Source of the DNA: Epilithonimonas lactis
Lineage (GTDB): Bacteria; Bacteroidota; Bacteroidia; Flavobacteriales; Weeksellaceae
DNA: 64,000 nt
Direction: 5' to 3'
Assembly (NCBI RefSeq): GCF_900110605.1
Contig: NZ_FOFI01000001.1
Location: 434,001-498,000, forward strand
Below the pieces are notes generated by a model. It was not told the DNA's origin. It ran no database searches and worked only from the letters and a program-made list of their open reading frames with translations. Both the position numbers and the translations under genes were made by a program. Below, one piece after another: positions 48,601 to 58,112 of this stretch (its first letter is position 1; every line of letters begins with the position of its first letter).

Positions 48601-50288
48601 GGTGGTATATTAGCTGTTCCTGAGCACGAGAGGACAGGGCATGAATTAATGGTCACCGTCACTGCATTGGACACTGGGCTGTAACAGTTGGCAACGGTCG
48701 TACTTTTATAAAATGCATAATACGTTCCCGCTCCGGCATTGGCCAATTGCGTTGCAGTGAGTTGAGTTCCTGTGGAAGGATTATTGGTGGTAAACCAAAC
48801 CAGATCAGTTCCTGTAGGTGTTGTTCCAGTGTGTGCGGTATTAAGATTAGCGGTTGTGGAAGGACAAACATTGCTGATATTTTGAACAGATGGTGCGGTG
48901 GTTCCGGCGTTGCATACGGCAGTGGCAACAATTCCAAAGCGATATGTAGAATCATTATTGATATCTGCAGAACCCAAAGTCAATGTGAATTCTCCATCTG
49001 GCGTACCATCGCTGGTACCGCCAACAGTGCTTTCTCCAACCGTTGTCCAGCCGGGTGGCAGTTCTTTTGCTGGTGCAGGTTGCCCTACGATTCCCTGATT
49101 TTTGCTCAATTGAAATTTCACAACATTACCTGCAATTAAATTTCCTCCCGGATCAAAAGTGAAAATACCTGATGCATCTACCGCTGCAGTAGCGAGTACA
49201 TTGCCTGTACTAGAAATCGCATTAACATAAAGCGTGTTGGCTGTATTCCAAGTTCCTCCGCCTGTTCCTCCGCCGTCTATGGTAGCGCTTCCATCATTAT
49301 CTCTGTAGACGGTACCACTAGGCTTAATTTCAGATAGCGAAACGCCTAAACTAATCCGCTCCGCTTGCCAAAAGGGACTGGAAGAACCCGCCGGCCCACT
49401 CCAATTGGTGTAAGTTGGAGCTCCTGATGTGTAAGTCTGTGGGTTGGAAGACCCTCTCAGATAAGTCTTCAATTTAATGACTGTAATATTGTTACCATTA
49501 AACCGTACAGATCCATTGGTACTCGGGGCAGGGTCTGCTGAATTGCTATGCAAGATTTGATTAGTAGTGGTATTTAAAGAGAAATTAGTCGTCCCACTGA
49601 GCCTTGTCATCGTCATTGTATTTGGAAAAGAACCGGTTAAATCCAAATCAAATTCACTTGAATAAGAGGATCGATAATTTGTCGTTTTAGTCGCACCCAT
49701 ATCTGCAAGGTGTATAACCGGATTATTGACCGGACGGCTAAAAGTGATGGTAATATCTCCCATATAATACCTGCCCGTAAATGCGCTTTGACTGGTATAT
49801 AGAGGATATGAATAAATAGAAATTCCTACAGCCCTGTTTACAGCAACCTCTATTCCTGTACCTGCCGTTGCAGTAGCTGTATTTGTAAAATTTCCATTCG
49901 CAACAGTGCCAATCGTATTCATTAAAGGAAAGATAGCAGTACCAGGTGGCGCGGTTGTACTTGCATCATTGCTACCGCCAAATAACATTGGTGGGTACGT
50001 GGGGTTACCTTCACCTATGTTTGGATATTGGTTCCTTAACGATATAGTTGCTGTTAAAGTTGGTGTATAGGTTGCAAAAACACTTCCTGATGTATTTTCC
50101 TGTAGCGTGATAACGGTACTTGATGTAGCACCCGTAGCTACGGTTACCGGACCATTCCCAGTTGGATTACCGGCACCAGCAGCCATTTCCAGATTTCGTC
50201 TTTGCGCCGAAAGTTCCAACGTTCCAAACAATAGCAACAATGCAAATCCAAAAATATGATTTGTGATGTTTTTTGTATATTTTTTCAT
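45636..50288 (-). CDS. Giant secreted protein with IgGFc-binding-like domain and TSP3 repeats, cassette 3
   Basis: 1550 residues. Signal peptide (1-29, ending ELSAQ). The N-terminal 300 residues look beta-rich. An SpaA-like stalk domain begins near residue 322 ([20 protein letters not shown]). A module at about 554-720 ([19 protein letters not shown]) is nearly the same as the adjacent 216-residue protein. Ig-like stretches follow. Asp-rich TSP3 stretches near 889-915 and 1338-1365 flank a region (920-1325; [24 protein letters not shown]) that resembles the IgGFc-binding domain of FCGBP-like proteins. The C-terminus ([26 protein letters not shown]) matches the other cassettes. Probably an adhesin. 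Confidence 0.85.
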   Translation of the reverse strand: MKKYTKNITNHIFGFALLLLFGTLELSAQRRNLEMAAGAGNPTGNGPVTVATGATSSTVITLQENTSGSVFATYTPTLTATISLRNQYPNIGEGNPTYPPMLFGGSNDASTTAPPGTAIFPLMNTIGTVANGNFTNTATATAGTGIEVAVNRAVGISIYSYPLYTSQSAFTGRYYMGDITITFSRPVNNPVIHLADMGATKTTNYRSSYSSEFDLDLTGSFPNTMTMTRLSGTTNFSLNTTTNQILHSNSADPAPSTNGSVRFNGNNITVIKLKTYLRGSSNPQTYTSGAPTYTNWSGPAGSSSPFWQAERISLGVSLSEIKPSGTVYRDNDGSATIDGGGTGGGTWNTANTLYVNAISSTGNVLATAAVDASGIFTFDPGGNLIAGNVVKFQLSKNQGIVGQPAPAKELPPGWTTVGESTVGGTSDGTPDGEFTLTLGSADINNDSTYRFGIVATAVCNAGTTAPSVQNISNVCPSTTANLNTAHTGTTPTGTDLVWFTTNNPSTGTQLTATQLANAGAGTYYAFYKSTTVANCYSPVSNAVTVTINSCPVLSCSGTANIPPSGTFTVNGVTITSSYTGDVKTYPNGPFNTCSSDQLSANSLWIGQFSPWSLTLNFNKPVNNVVLLLGAAGHTYNENFIFNSNGGTVSIYSDSPANCLSTINGNEILSGASTTGGDGGGRFRISAPSNFTTLTINGAGGQNGSLLGFCSSSIVEVCNAGTAGSSQTITSGTAPSALNLTGSNGTIQWQVSTDNVTFTNISGANAASYSPGVLTATRYYRAVTTLGSCTSTSNVVTITVTPSCTNSGNNSVNLNSLYTGTHPNAPSTVIEWWTTPTRAAGTKVADPSNVTVSGTYYAFFYDTVNNCWNTDNSTSSVMVKILPPCPCVISPSNPDSDGDGIADDCDLDDDNDGILDSLEGPISLKDSAFRLYNAVHFIWTSKWIVYVTGVTGTIVTYTPYNGSATTATIPASGILSINLNSSQIPDWPLNQVTSGKYVSITSSAPVSVLQEIFGDVVNIQEIAVVYPKSTWGTKYTVNTHFYTSSEYNETGLTIFSAVNNNAVTVKNKAGATVASFTLNDGQNYVFDLGPSVDINGYTITSTQNIGVMVALKCANSPGSSCDNTLEYLLPDRLLGTRFLTKSSSHKTKMMITATQNNTVVKVNGIVMSSLNEGDTYNYIQNFDTAEIVETNKAVQFTRVVPYSRAYDNGDSGDGDPSVTTVLDITKATLGPALLTIPPSMQKYNFLTIFVRTSDTSKILYNGNPRTWWTPFSQDPSYSYTTITNSNGIVPGAISRVSSTTGDVPFITDWYGVGTDVSDATPLSIGGVNLATGATSANSLKDTDGDGIPDYLDLDSDNDGCLDALEGDENVTTSMLVDAAPGLSVGSGSAALNKNLCAGTGCRDTNGVPTVVNSGGAADLGGDLGQGIGTSIDALIQDAVCLIPPFCYKPAATGTPLETKHGITALARAGENNSNWPMVRSGAWTALESKEKGFVVNRVATTASLSSITNPVEGMMVYDQEAACLKVYTVKEGETTAAWHCLTTQTCPDTFN

Positions 50289-50302
50289 TGAATTAGTTTT
50301 AA

Positions 50303-50953
50303 TTAGTTGAATAAAGTACTACCGTTCAAAGGAACTTGGGTGGTTCCCGCGTTGCACACGGCAACGATGCTTGACGAACAAAATCCCAACACAGAACCGT
50401 TTTGTCCTCCAGCTCCATTAATGGTGAGAGAAGTGAAACTGGAAGGTGCACTAATTCTAAAACGACCACCACCAGCGTTAGGTGATCCGTTTCCGTTTCC
50501 GGAAAGAATTTCATTTCCATTGATTGTGGAAAAACAACTGCTTGGAGAGTCAGAATAAATCGAGACCGCTCCACCATTGGAATTGAAAATAAAATTTTCA
50601 TTGGCAGTGTTACCAGTACCACCCAAGAGCAGAACTAAGTTGTTTACGGGCTTATTAAAATTTAAGGTAAGCGACCATGGCAAATTTTGTCCTATCCACA
50701 ATGAATTATTATTAATTACATCTGATGAACAAGTGGTATATGCACCCAAAGTATAAGTTTTTACATCACCAGTATAGGAAGACGTTATTGTTACGCCATT
50801 TACAGTAAATGTTCCACTTGGAGGTATATTGGCAGTTCCTGAGCAGGAGAGGGCTTGCGCAAATGCAAGATTACTCACCACAAGAAGTAAAAACGTCATC
50901 ATCCAAAGACGGGTTCGCCTCAAGATAGATGGTTTATTTATATATTTTTTCAT
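50303..50953 (-). CDS. Secreted single-module paralogue of the giant protein
   Basis: 216 residues. Signal peptide with a long charged N-region (ending SNLAFAQ, near residue 33). The mature part is one copy of the module found at 554-720 in the downstream giant protein: [58 protein letters not shown]. It stops shortly after VCNAG, where the giant protein goes on. The two genes are 14 bp apart. It looks like an internal duplication that gained its own signal peptide, or a broken remnant. Confidence 0.8.
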   Translation of the reverse strand: MKKYINKPSILRRTRLWMMTFLLLVVSNLAFAQALSCSGTANIPPSGTFTVNGVTITSSYTGDVKTYTLGAYTTCSSDVINNNSLWIGQNLPWSLTLNFNKPVNNLVLLLGGTGNTANENFIFNSNGGAVSIYSDSPSSCFSTINGNEILSGNGNGSPNAGGGRFRISAPSSFTSLTINGAGGQNGSVLGFCSSSIVAVCNAGTTQVPLNGSTLFN

Positions 50954-51037
50954 TTAAAAAAGATTTTATTAATGTTAATATCGAGGCCCTGTCCCATAGT
51001 TGGTGATCCAAGCCTCTGTTTTTAGGTTAAAATGGTC

Positions 51038-51373
51038 ATGGCTGAGGTCATTTTTCTCATCATTGCCGTTCATCGTTCCAATTTTGAGGTTCTAAACCCC
51101 ATTTTTGACGTTCCAAGGTCCATCGTTGGGGTTCTGAACCTCATCGTTGGGGTTCGCAACCCCATCATTGACCCCAGACAACGTCATCTTTGAGGTTCAT
51201 GACGTCATTTTTGGGGTTCAGAACGTCATCTTTGGGGTTCTAGACGTCACTTATGGGGTTCTAGACGTCATTCTTGGGGTTTGGAACGTCATCTTTGGGG
51301 TTCGGAACGTCATTTATGGGGTTCGGAACGTCATTTTTGACCCTCGGAACCCCAAAAATGGAGCTTGCAACGT
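51038..51373. repeat. 21-bp tandem repeat array with GTTCnGAAC palindromes
   Basis: From 51100 the sequence is a run of 14 units, 13 of 21 bp and one of 22 bp (51163-51184), consensus CATCTTTGGGGTTCnGAACGT; the last two, to 51373, are degraded. Weaker copies extend left to about 51038. Most units contain GTTCnGAAC or a near match, so the palindromes recur every 21 bp, two turns of B-DNA. It lies between the 163-residue gene and the 216-residue gene of cassette 3. A plus-strand frame (51147-51494) reads a heptad VIFGVRN, but it is only a product of the 21-bp period. Confidence 0.85.
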
Positions 51374-51406
51374 CATGCCTGTGGCCAAGGGCCGCATCCC
51401 AGCGAT

Positions 51407-51898
51407 CTATTGCTGGATTTCTGGATCTTGTGGCGGTTGCGAAGTGCCTGCACGGTTGAAGAATTGTCTCATTTCATTCACCTTGGTCTCGTAGCCTGGT
51501 GCATTGGTAGTGGCTTTGTACTTCGCATAGTCATAATCGGTCAGGGCAGCCTGATAATTGTCCCAATCATGAAGGATCTTGGCATTGCGCAAGCCATCAT
51601 AAAGACTTTGCAACCTTTGGATAACCCCTTCTATGAGCGATCGGCTGTTGAAATCTTTGGCAAACTCTTCCCAGTCCACATCTGTACTGCTGAGATTGGG
51701 TTGGCTGTCCTGGTAATCTTTTGCTTTGTTGACCAATAATTTGTTTTCCTCGTTAATGCTGCCGTACTGGGTGCGTTCCTCCGGACTCAGATTGGCCAAT
51801 TTCGGCGATAGAGCTGTTTCCAGATTTCGCAGTGCAGCATTGATGGTTTCCTGTTCTGCCGCAGTAAAGTGGCGGCTTTCAAAATTTGTAAAAGGCAT
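51407..51898 (-). CDS. Unrecognised 163-residue cytoplasmic-type protein, cassette 3
   Basis: No known domain recognised and no signal peptide. It looks helical and charged: EQETINAALRNLETALSPKL, YGSINEENKLLVNKAKDYQD, DVDWEEFAKDF, QRLQSLYDGLRNAKILHDWD. The C-terminus is Pro/Gln-rich (TSQPPQDPEIQQ). Cassettes 1 and 2 have no counterpart. It begins 93 bp after the RPPP leader gene, and its end lies 33 bp from the 21-bp repeat array. The sequence looks like a genuine conserved protein rather than noise, since its Asn/Tyr/Trp content is ordinary. Confidence 0.7.
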   Translation of the reverse strand: MPFTNFESRHFTAAEQETINAALRNLETALSPKLANLSPEERTQYGSINEENKLLVNKAKDYQDSQPNLSSTDVDWEEFAKDFNSRSLIEGVIQRLQSLYDGLRNAKILHDWDNYQAALTDYDYAKYKATTNAPGYETKVNEMRQFFNRAGTSQPPQDPEIQQ

Positions 51899-51991
51899 AT
51901 GTATTTGTTTTTAGGTGATCATGGTTTTTGAATACATTCTGTTTCCCCTGCTAAAAGAACCAGAGGACAATGTTTTCAGAAAAAAAGGATG

Positions 51992-52624
51992 TTACAAGAA
52001 TGCCGGAGGTGGCCTTACAGAATAAGAATCTGAATCAATCTTCCCACAGAAGTGGACAAGGGCAGTAGGCGTTTTTGCCTGAGTTGCATCTGGAGCAACG
52101 ATTTGAAAATAGGAAAAGCCCGATCTGATAAAATGCTTCAGAGCTGGATTTTGTGTTTGAGCAACTGCAATGTTGTGATGCTGATGCAACGAGAAAGCAG
52201 CGTCCGATTCTGATCCCGTTGTAATGGTTTCGTCTGCTTGCGGATGGGGCGGTGCTATTTTTGATTTTGGATGTACGGTCTGTAGTACCACCTTCTTCTT
52301 ACTTTCACTTTTCTGAGAATTGGAGGCGATGGATCGTTTGGGATCTGAGACTGCCACGACCTCATATTGTGTCTCTGTTTCCAGATCAGCAATGGAAATG
52401 CCAGAAGAAATGTAGATGACGGCCTGAGATTTTGAAACATCAGATAAAGAAGTAGAATCTTTGGAAACCGTTTTTTCTATTTCAGCATCCAGCGGATTTG
52501 GTTCCGCCGTGTTTGCAAAACTGTTTTGAGCGCTTAGCAAAAACAATAAAATGAAAAGTACTTTACTGCCAAATGACAATAAAGTACTGATTCCTTTTTC
52601 ATGGTTTGTGTTTTTACCTCGCAT
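51992..52624 (-). CDS. RPPP-tail leader protein, copy 3 (unrecognised family)
   Basis: 210 residues. Signal peptide (VLFILLFLLSAQNSFA, cleavage near residue 38), then AVIYISSGISIADLETE near residue 68, the counterpart of VIVVDSNTE and VVITVVGDA in copies 1 and 2. The middle is low in complexity, Ser/Lys/His-rich, and not conserved. The C-terminus is KIDSDSYSVRPPPAFL. It is the first gene of cassette 3. On the minus strand TTccTTTG with a TTG 20 bp upstream gives a weak promoter 34 bp before the start. Confidence 0.75.
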   Translation of the reverse strand: MRGKNTNHEKGISTLLSFGSKVLFILLFLLSAQNSFANTAEPNPLDAEIEKTVSKDSTSLSDVSKSQAVIYISSGISIADLETETQYEVVAVSDPKRSIASNSQKSESKKKVVLQTVHPKSKIAPPHPQADETITTGSESDAAFSLHQHHNIAVAQTQNPALKHFIRSGFSYFQIVAPDATQAKTPTALVHFCGKIDSDSYSVRPPPAFL

Positions 52625-52803
52625 GGAGTATATGGATGTGTTTTCTTTTGCAAAGGAATATGGATCTGCTCAAAAGAACAAATACCTACATACCCATCAG
52701 GTACCCTTCTGAAGTAAAATGTTTAAAATCAGGCTTTTTTTATTCTTTTAGCAGCCCTTCTTAAACTTGATACTGCATTCATGATCACTTAAAATGAAAC
52801 CTT

Positions 52804-52811
52804 TATTTTTG
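52804..52811 (+). promoter_or_regulatory. -7 element of phosphodiesterase gene
   Basis: TAttTTTG followed by C. It lies inside the longest open frame (from 52794) and so supports the ATG at 52830 as the true start. Confidence 0.6.
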
Positions 52812-52829
52812 CAAAAATTTTTTGTTCTC

Positions 52830-54110
52830 ATGAGGTTATTTTTCGCCATCCTATTTTTATTCTCTTTCGTTTCTTCATTTTCTCAAAGTAAAACTGACAC
52901 AGCACAGGTGGTTGTCCCGAACAGGAGCAATAGCCCAGAGGCCTTGTCAAAACCTTATGTCATAATGATCTCTACAGACGGCTTCAGGTCAGATTATGCT
53001 AAGAAGTACAGTGCCGGGAATCTTTTGAGATATTCAGCAGGTGGCGTTCAGGCAAAAGCCATGCTGCCCAGTTATCCAAGCATTACCTTCCCAAACCATT
53101 GGAGTCTGATCACAGGGCTATATCCTTCCCATCATGGCTTGGTAGATAATTTCTTCTACGATTACAAACTGCAGAAGAACTATGCGATGAACAAAGCAGA
53201 AATTGCGGAAGACGGAAGTTGGTACGGCGGAACCCCACTGTGGGCATTGGCAGAAAAGCAAGGCATGATCTCGGCCTCTCTGCAATGGGTGGGTTCGGCG
53301 AGCGATGCAGGTGGGATGAGACCAAGCTACTATTACCATTATCACGAACAATTCAAACCATCGGAAAAGGTGGCTAAGGTCATCCATTGGCTGAAGTTGC
53401 CGGAAGATCAGAGACCGCATTTCATCTCTTTGTATTTCCCGGAAGTAGATGGCGCTGGGCATCATTTTGGGCCGGAAGCTAAGGAAACGGAAACAGCGGT
53501 TCACCTTGTAGATGAGGCGATTGGAAGTCTGGTAGAGAAAGTGAATGCCCTGGGACTTCAGAATGTCAATTTCATCTTTGTGTCGGACCATGGGATGATC
53601 CAGGTGGATGGCGGAAATTCACTGGAGATTCCGGAGGTCCTTAAAGACAAAAATAGATTTGACTATTACAATTCACAGACTTTGCTCAGGGTCTATGTCA
53701 AAGATCCCAAAGCAGTGAGATCGGTCTTCAAAGAATTGAAAGCAAATAAAACGGAGGACTACGAGGTCTATCTGGACAAGAAGCTTCCGAAATATCTCCA
53801 CTTTGCGACCCGGGACGACCAATATCACAGGATCGGACAAATCCTCCTGATCCCCAAAGCACCAAAAATATTTTTGGAAAAGGGACAAAAAACCTCCAGT
53901 GGAAAACATGGCTACGACCCCAAACTGGTGCCGGAAATGAAGGCGACGTTCATGGCCTGGGGGCCAGCATTCAATCAAAGTCTCGTCATCGATGAATTTG
54001 AAAATGTGAATGTTTATCCGTTGGTCGCTGAAATTCTGACATTGAAGATCGATCAGAAAATAGATGGGAAGTTGAAAATTTTGAAGCCTATCTTAAAGCA
54101 GAAAAAATAA
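52830..54110 (+). CDS. Secreted alkaline phosphatase-superfamily phosphodiesterase, ENPP type
   Basis: 426 residues from the ATG at 52830, which begins a good signal peptide (MRLFFAILFLFSFVSSFSQ) just after a -7 element; an upstream ATG at 52794 is less likely. Metal and catalytic motifs follow the nucleotide pyrophosphatase/phosphodiesterase pattern: MISTDGFRSDY, PSITFPNHWSL with the nucleophile T, PEVDGAGHHFGP, VSDHGM, and H in SGKHGYDP. It should hydrolyse phosphodiester or pyrophosphate bonds of nucleotides or similar substrates in the periplasm. Confidence 0.88.
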   Translation: MRLFFAILFLFSFVSSFSQSKTDTAQVVVPNRSNSPEALSKPYVIMISTDGFRSDYAKKYSAGNLLRYSAGGVQAKAMLPSYPSITFPNHWSLITGLYPSHHGLVDNFFYDYKLQKNYAMNKAEIAEDGSWYGGTPLWALAEKQGMISASLQWVGSASDAGGMRPSYYYHYHEQFKPSEKVAKVIHWLKLPEDQRPHFISLYFPEVDGAGHHFGPEAKETETAVHLVDEAIGSLVEKVNALGLQNVNFIFVSDHGMIQVDGGNSLEIPEVLKDKNRFDYYNSQTLLRVYVKDPKAVRSVFKELKANKTEDYEVYLDKKLPKYLHFATRDDQYHRIGQILLIPKAPKIFLEKGQKTSSGKHGYDPKLVPEMKATFMAWGPAFNQSLVIDEFENVNVYPLVAEILTLKIDQKIDGKLKILKPILKQKK

Positions 54111-54750
54111 TACTTTAAATAAAAAGATCCCCCAAGAACCATAAAGGCTGGAGGGGGAAATATGGAAGTAAAAACACACAAATTACTTCCTGTATCTCCA
54201 GTCTATCAATGATCAAAATAAACCGGATTTCTTAAATTGATTGGTTGAAACTGGGTTCCGCAATCAATTTTATTTTATAATTTCTGACTTTTCTACAAGT
54301 CTCTTGCTCTACAAACTTTAACTGACCGAAAAACCAAAAGAGATGGTTAGTCTCTTTCAAATTTATCGTGTCTTTGTGCTGTTGCCCTGCTATCGTTTAT
54401 TTGGTTTAACGAGGGTGCAAAGAAATATATTTTTGGTGTTCCAGACTAAAATTGGTGAGCCCAATTGATACCCACATTTTGTAAATTATTGACTTTAAAA
54501 GCGCAAAGTTTTTTTCAACCCCAAAATAGGTGATCAACAAGAAAAATCAATCTAGAAATCACGATGACTGCGAAGGGAATTGATCTGTAATTATCGCTAA
54601 GATTTTGGCGAGAGGGTACCAGTTGGGTCTCATATTTAGGCAGATTTATTTGGAATCGTTTGTTAAAAAACATATGGATCTAAACCAGACAGTGACAATG
54701 ATTTTAATATAAAAAAAGTGCAGTAAGATGGTGAACGCAATTTTAAATAA
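54111..54750. other. Gene-free region after phosphodiesterase
   Basis: About 640 bp with no credible gene on either strand. ccccc...ggggg near 54130-54158 may be a weak terminator. No tRNA or clear repeat seen. The sequence looks like degraded DNA. Confidence 0.5.
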
Positions 54751-54784
54751 AAAAAGAGGACACAAAAATGCATCCTCTTTTTTT
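54751..54784 (-). terminator. Terminator of alcohol dehydrogenase gene
   Basis: aaaaagagga pairs with tcctcttttt around a 12-nt loop. The run on the minus-strand side fits termination of the gene ending at 54802. Confidence 0.75.
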
Positions 54785-54801
54785 GGTATGATGAATAGAA
54801 A

Positions 54802-55866
54802 TTAATCCTTCAAACTTTTCATATCGATCACGAATCTGTATTTTACATCGCTTTTCAACATTCTTTCATAAGCTTCGTTGATGTCCTGCATCTTGATGAT
54901 CTCGATATCTGAGACAATATTTTTCTCACCACAGAAATCCAGCATTTCCTGAGTTTCCTTAATGCCACCGATCAATGATCCTGCAACAGAACGTCTTTTG
55001 TAAATCATAGGTTTGGTACTCACGGCATCATTCTCAAATTCGCCGATGAATCCAACAAGAACCAAAGTTCCGTTCACGGTCAAAGTGTTCATGTAAGGAT
55101 TGATATCGTGCTCATAAGGAACCGTGTCGATGATGAGGTCGAATTTATTTAGGACAGCCTTCATTTCCGCTTCGTCTGTAGAAATGATCACCTGATCTGC
55201 ACCTAATGCTTTGGCATCATCCGTTTTTCCAGCACTTCTGGAGAAAAGGGAAACTTCTGCGCCCAAACCTTTTGCCAATTTGATGGCCATGTGTCCCAAT
55301 CCGCCTAATCCTACAACGGCAACTTTGGAGTTCTCGTTTACATTCCAATGCTTCAAAGGTGACCAGGTGGTGATCCCGGCGCAAAGAAGTGGTGCAACGG
55401 CTGCCAGATCCAAGTTTTCTGGAACGTGCAACACGAAATGCTCGTCTACCACCACAGATTCAGAGTATCCACCGTAAGTTCTTTGACCATCGATGTATTT
55501 GTCTTTTCCGTTGTAAGTTCCGGTGAATCCGTTTTCACAGAATTGCTCCAGATCTTGGGCACAGCTGCTGCAAGTTCTGCAAGAGTCTACCATGCAACCA
55601 ACGGCCGCCAGATCTCCCACTTTGAATTTTGAAACTTCGCTTCCTACGCCCGTAATCCTTCCAACGATCTCGTGGCCAGGAACTGCAGGATACGCCGATC
55701 CGCCCCAGTCATTCCTTGCCGTGTGAAGGTCGGAGTGGCAAACGCCGCAATATAGGATGTCGATCTCAACGTCTTTTGGCTGGATCTCTCTTCTTTTGAT
55801 GGTTATTAATTCTAGATCGTTCTCGGGAGCAGCTGTCCCGAATGCTTTTACATTGTGTGTGTGCAT
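54802..55866 (-). CDS. Zinc-dependent NAD(P) alcohol dehydrogenase, CAD type
   Basis: 354 residues, the medium-chain dehydrogenase fold. Catalytic zinc ligands lie in CGVCHSDLH (Cys near 37) and GHEIVGRI; structural-zinc cysteines lie in CRTCSSCAQDLEQFC (near 95-109). The nucleotide-binding loop is VVGLGGLGHMAIKLAK (near 185). It is closest in pattern to the YahK/cinnamyl alcohol dehydrogenase group, which reduces many aldehydes with NADPH. The physiological substrate is unknown. Confidence 0.9.
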   Translation of the reverse strand: MHTHNVKAFGTAAPENDLELITIKRREIQPKDVEIDILYCGVCHSDLHTARNDWGGSAYPAVPGHEIVGRITGVGSEVSKFKVGDLAAVGCMVDSCRTCSSCAQDLEQFCENGFTGTYNGKDKYIDGQRTYGGYSESVVVDEHFVLHVPENLDLAAVAPLLCAGITTWSPLKHWNVNENSKVAVVGLGGLGHMAIKLAKGLGAEVSLFSRSAGKTDDAKALGADQVIISTDEAEMKAVLNKFDLIIDTVPYEHDINPYMNTLTVNGTLVLVGFIGEFENDAVSTKPMIYKRRSVAGSLIGGIKETQEMLDFCGEKNIVSDIEIIKMQDINEAYERMLKSDVKYRFVIDMKSLKD

Positions 55867-55919
55867 TATTTTGAATATTTTTACTTGAAATTATTATTAA
55901 TTTACCTATTGTCTCTTTG

Positions 55920-56351
55920 ATGAAAAAACTGCTTTACAAATGTTATCCAGCATTTATCAATGTCTATACCGTTTGGATGTTATATCTCATGTTTTTTATT
56001 TCAGAGAGAGGAAACTTCGGTGAAGGTCATTATCTGATAAGAGCCAAACCTTTTGAAAGTATTCGTTATGTGCTTTACGACGCAGGATTCATTCCGTACG
56101 AGATGTATAAGAATATCTTGGGAAATATCGTCTTGTTCTTGCCTTATGGTTTTCTTGGGATCCTATATCCGAAACTGAATCGCTACAGGAATTTGTTTTT
56201 TGTTTTTTTTGTTATCATTAATATTTTGGAATTCTCACAATACTATTTTGCCATTGGTTTTGCAGAGTTTGATGATGTTATGCTAAATATATTAGGAATT
56301 AGCATTGGCTACTTGATCTATAAAAGATTTTTCTTTATCAAGGACAAATAA
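55920..56351 (+). CDS. VanZ family membrane protein
   Basis: 143 residues from the ATG at 55920; a TTG codon directly before it gives an apparently longer frame. Four hydrophobic helices, with ILGNIVLFLPYGFLGILYP between the second and third, and DDVMLNILGISIGYLIYK near the end, are the VanZ signature. VanZ gave low-level teicoplanin resistance in its original host; most chromosomal members have no known role. The last 14 bp overlap the end of the convergent ompA-like gene. Confidence 0.85.
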   Translation: MKKLLYKCYPAFINVYTVWMLYLMFFISERGNFGEGHYLIRAKPFESIRYVLYDAGFIPYEMYKNILGNIVLFLPYGFLGILYPKLNRYRNLFFVFFVIINILEFSQYYFAIGFAEFDDVMLNILGISIGYLIYKRFFFIKDK

Positions 56352-58020
56352 CTTTCATCTCCGTTCTACGATTCACCTGATGTTGCTCTTCTGTACAATT
56401 CACGTCATTGCTGCAATTGTTCAATAGTTTTGTTTCTCCATAACCGATTGGTTGTAGGCGAGCTCTATCAATGCCTTTTGAAACCAAATATTCTACCGCT
56501 GCGTTAGCTCTGTTCTGTGACAATGTTTTGTTGTAGTCATCCGAAGCTCGAGAATCTGTATGAGAGGCTAGTTCAACCTTTACATTGGGATTGTCTTTCA
56601 TGAACTGGACCATCTTATTGAGTTCTGCTGTGGCATCTTCACGGATGAAAAATTTATCCAGATCATAATGGATATTCTTCAGATTTATAGGTTTACCACA
56701 AGTCGTTTCCTCCATACAAACTTGGAGATTCAGAAAAAATGTGTTGCTTCTATCCACATTTTTTGACGTTACAGTCTCTGTCTGCGAAAAGTAATTTCCC
56801 TTTTTCCCGTAGATATTGTAAGTGGTATTCTTTTCAGCTTTGAAGTAGAATTTTCCCTCGATGTTTGTTTTGATTTCATTCACGATTTGAGTTTCATTAT
56901 TCCTGATGACCACCGTGACGTCTCTCAATGGACCTTTAGAATTACAAATATTGACTTGTCCTTTGACGAAAAATGTTTCTTTGTCGGTCGCGATCTCTTT
57001 CTTCAACATCCCATTTTTGACAAACTCATTTTTGTTAGCCTTGGCAGAGATTAGTTCCATATTATAAAGACTTCCTTTAATCTCATAATTCTCAGGCTTG
57101 ATTTTCTTGAAGAAGGCGACACCTTGCGCATTGGTTCTGGCAAAGTAAGCACGTTTCCCATTCTTGTAAAGTTCTACGAAAGCATCTGGCAAGATCGTTC
57201 CCGTTTCCCTGTCTTTAGCAATAACGGATAATCCATAGTTCGGACTCGGTTTTTTGCTTGAGAATCTAAACGTAAGTCCTGCAAAAACACCAACCGAATG
57301 GATTTCGTGATTCAATTCTGAGGTTCTGAATTCAACATTCGAAGGAGAAATTATATTCTGATTATCATTGGTTGTAAAAGGAATATATCCAGCTGCATTA
57401 CCGTTCTTAACCAGATCTTTTGCCTTAAAATGCTGAAGATAATAACCACCAACATTCAGCCCAATATTCTCCGAGAAAAACCAGTTGAATTCCAGTTGAC
57501 CTTTACCTGAAAAAATATTTTTCTCATCATATCCAGGATGTGAATTAAGATTGTAAACCGTTCCCAAATTATTTGATATCAACGACGTTTCACCACCTTT
57601 GATATTGGAAATTCCACCTTTTAGTTTGAAAGTCAAACCCATATCATCATTAATCATCCATCGGAAGTTCGGGCCAATTCCGAAGAAATAGCGCTGGATC
57701 TTATTTTCAGTCAGAGTTGGATCAGATAATTTTGTATTGCCTAAGTATAAATTCCCAATAGGATAAGAACTTTTTGGCGAATTTTGAAGATAATCCGCAT
57801 CGATTCCCAAACCTATCCAATTGAAGTAATAATCTGCCGAAATTCCCAGATTCAAATTAGGTTTGTAATCAATGTACTTTGTCTGGTTGTCGTAGGAAGG
57901 AAAATCCAGTCCGCCTCGTAGTGAGATGTTAAATTGACTTTCATCGTACAAAGAACTCCTGAACTGCGAATTGAATAACTGAGTGAAAATTAGGAATAGA
58001 AGAAGGAGAGATTTTCTCAT
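56338..58020 (-). CDS. OmpA family outer membrane protein
   Basis: 560 residues from the ATG at 58018-58020. The open frame continues to a GTG at 58044, but the -7 element (TAaaTTTG, 58051-58044 on the minus strand) lies there. Signal peptide ending LFNSQ, an N-terminal beta-barrel-like region (about 20-260), Ig/carboxypeptidase-like repeats (260-430), then an OmpA peptidoglycan-binding domain (residues ~440-555: VELASHTDSRASDDYNKTLS, RANAAVEYL, GYGETKLLN). It should anchor the outer membrane to the cell wall. Confidence 0.88.
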   Translation of the reverse strand: MRKSLLLLFLIFTQLFNSQFRSSLYDESQFNISLRGGLDFPSYDNQTKYIDYKPNLNLGISADYYFNWIGLGIDADYLQNSPKSSYPIGNLYLGNTKLSDPTLTENKIQRYFFGIGPNFRWMINDDMGLTFKLKGGISNIKGGETSLISNNLGTVYNLNSHPGYDEKNIFSGKGQLEFNWFFSENIGLNVGGYYLQHFKAKDLVKNGNAAGYIPFTTNDNQNIISPSNVEFRTSELNHEIHSVGVFAGLTFRFSSKKPSPNYGLSVIAKDRETGTILPDAFVELYKNGKRAYFARTNAQGVAFFKKIKPENYEIKGSLYNMELISAKANKNEFVKNGMLKKEIATDKETFFVKGQVNICNSKGPLRDVTVVIRNNETQIVNEIKTNIEGKFYFKAEKNTTYNIYGKKGNYFSQTETVTSKNVDRSNTFFLNLQVCMEETTCGKPINLKNIHYDLDKFFIREDATAELNKMVQFMKDNPNVKVELASHTDSRASDDYNKTLSQNRANAAVEYLVSKGIDRARLQPIGYGETKLLNNCSNDVNCTEEQHQVNRRTEMKVICP

Positions 58021-58071
58021 AGATGTAGCTTTCTTGGTTGCCACAAATTTACTGAAATTAATAAATAAAAA

Positions 58072-58090
58072 TGCCGGCTATGAACCGGCA
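58072..58090 (-). terminator. Terminator of T9SS-domain gene
   Basis: tgccgg/ccggca stem with a 7-nt loop. On the minus strand it is followed by a T run. Confidence 0.75.
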
Positions 58091-58112
58091 TTGTATGTTG
58101 AAAATAAAATTT

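Noticed and set aside
51038-51373. CRISPR array
   Set aside because: Units are directly adjacent with no unique spacers of 25-40 bp, and no cas genes are present.
51147-51494. Plus-strand frame coding for heptads VIFGVRN/DVIFGV
   Set aside because: A 21-bp repeat stays open in several frames by period alone, the frame runs antisense into the 163-residue gene, and no promoter or signal was seen. Treated as a DNA repeat.
54111-54801. Hidden small gene or tRNA
   Set aside because: No frame with plausible composition and no cloverleaf found by reading; left as gene-free.
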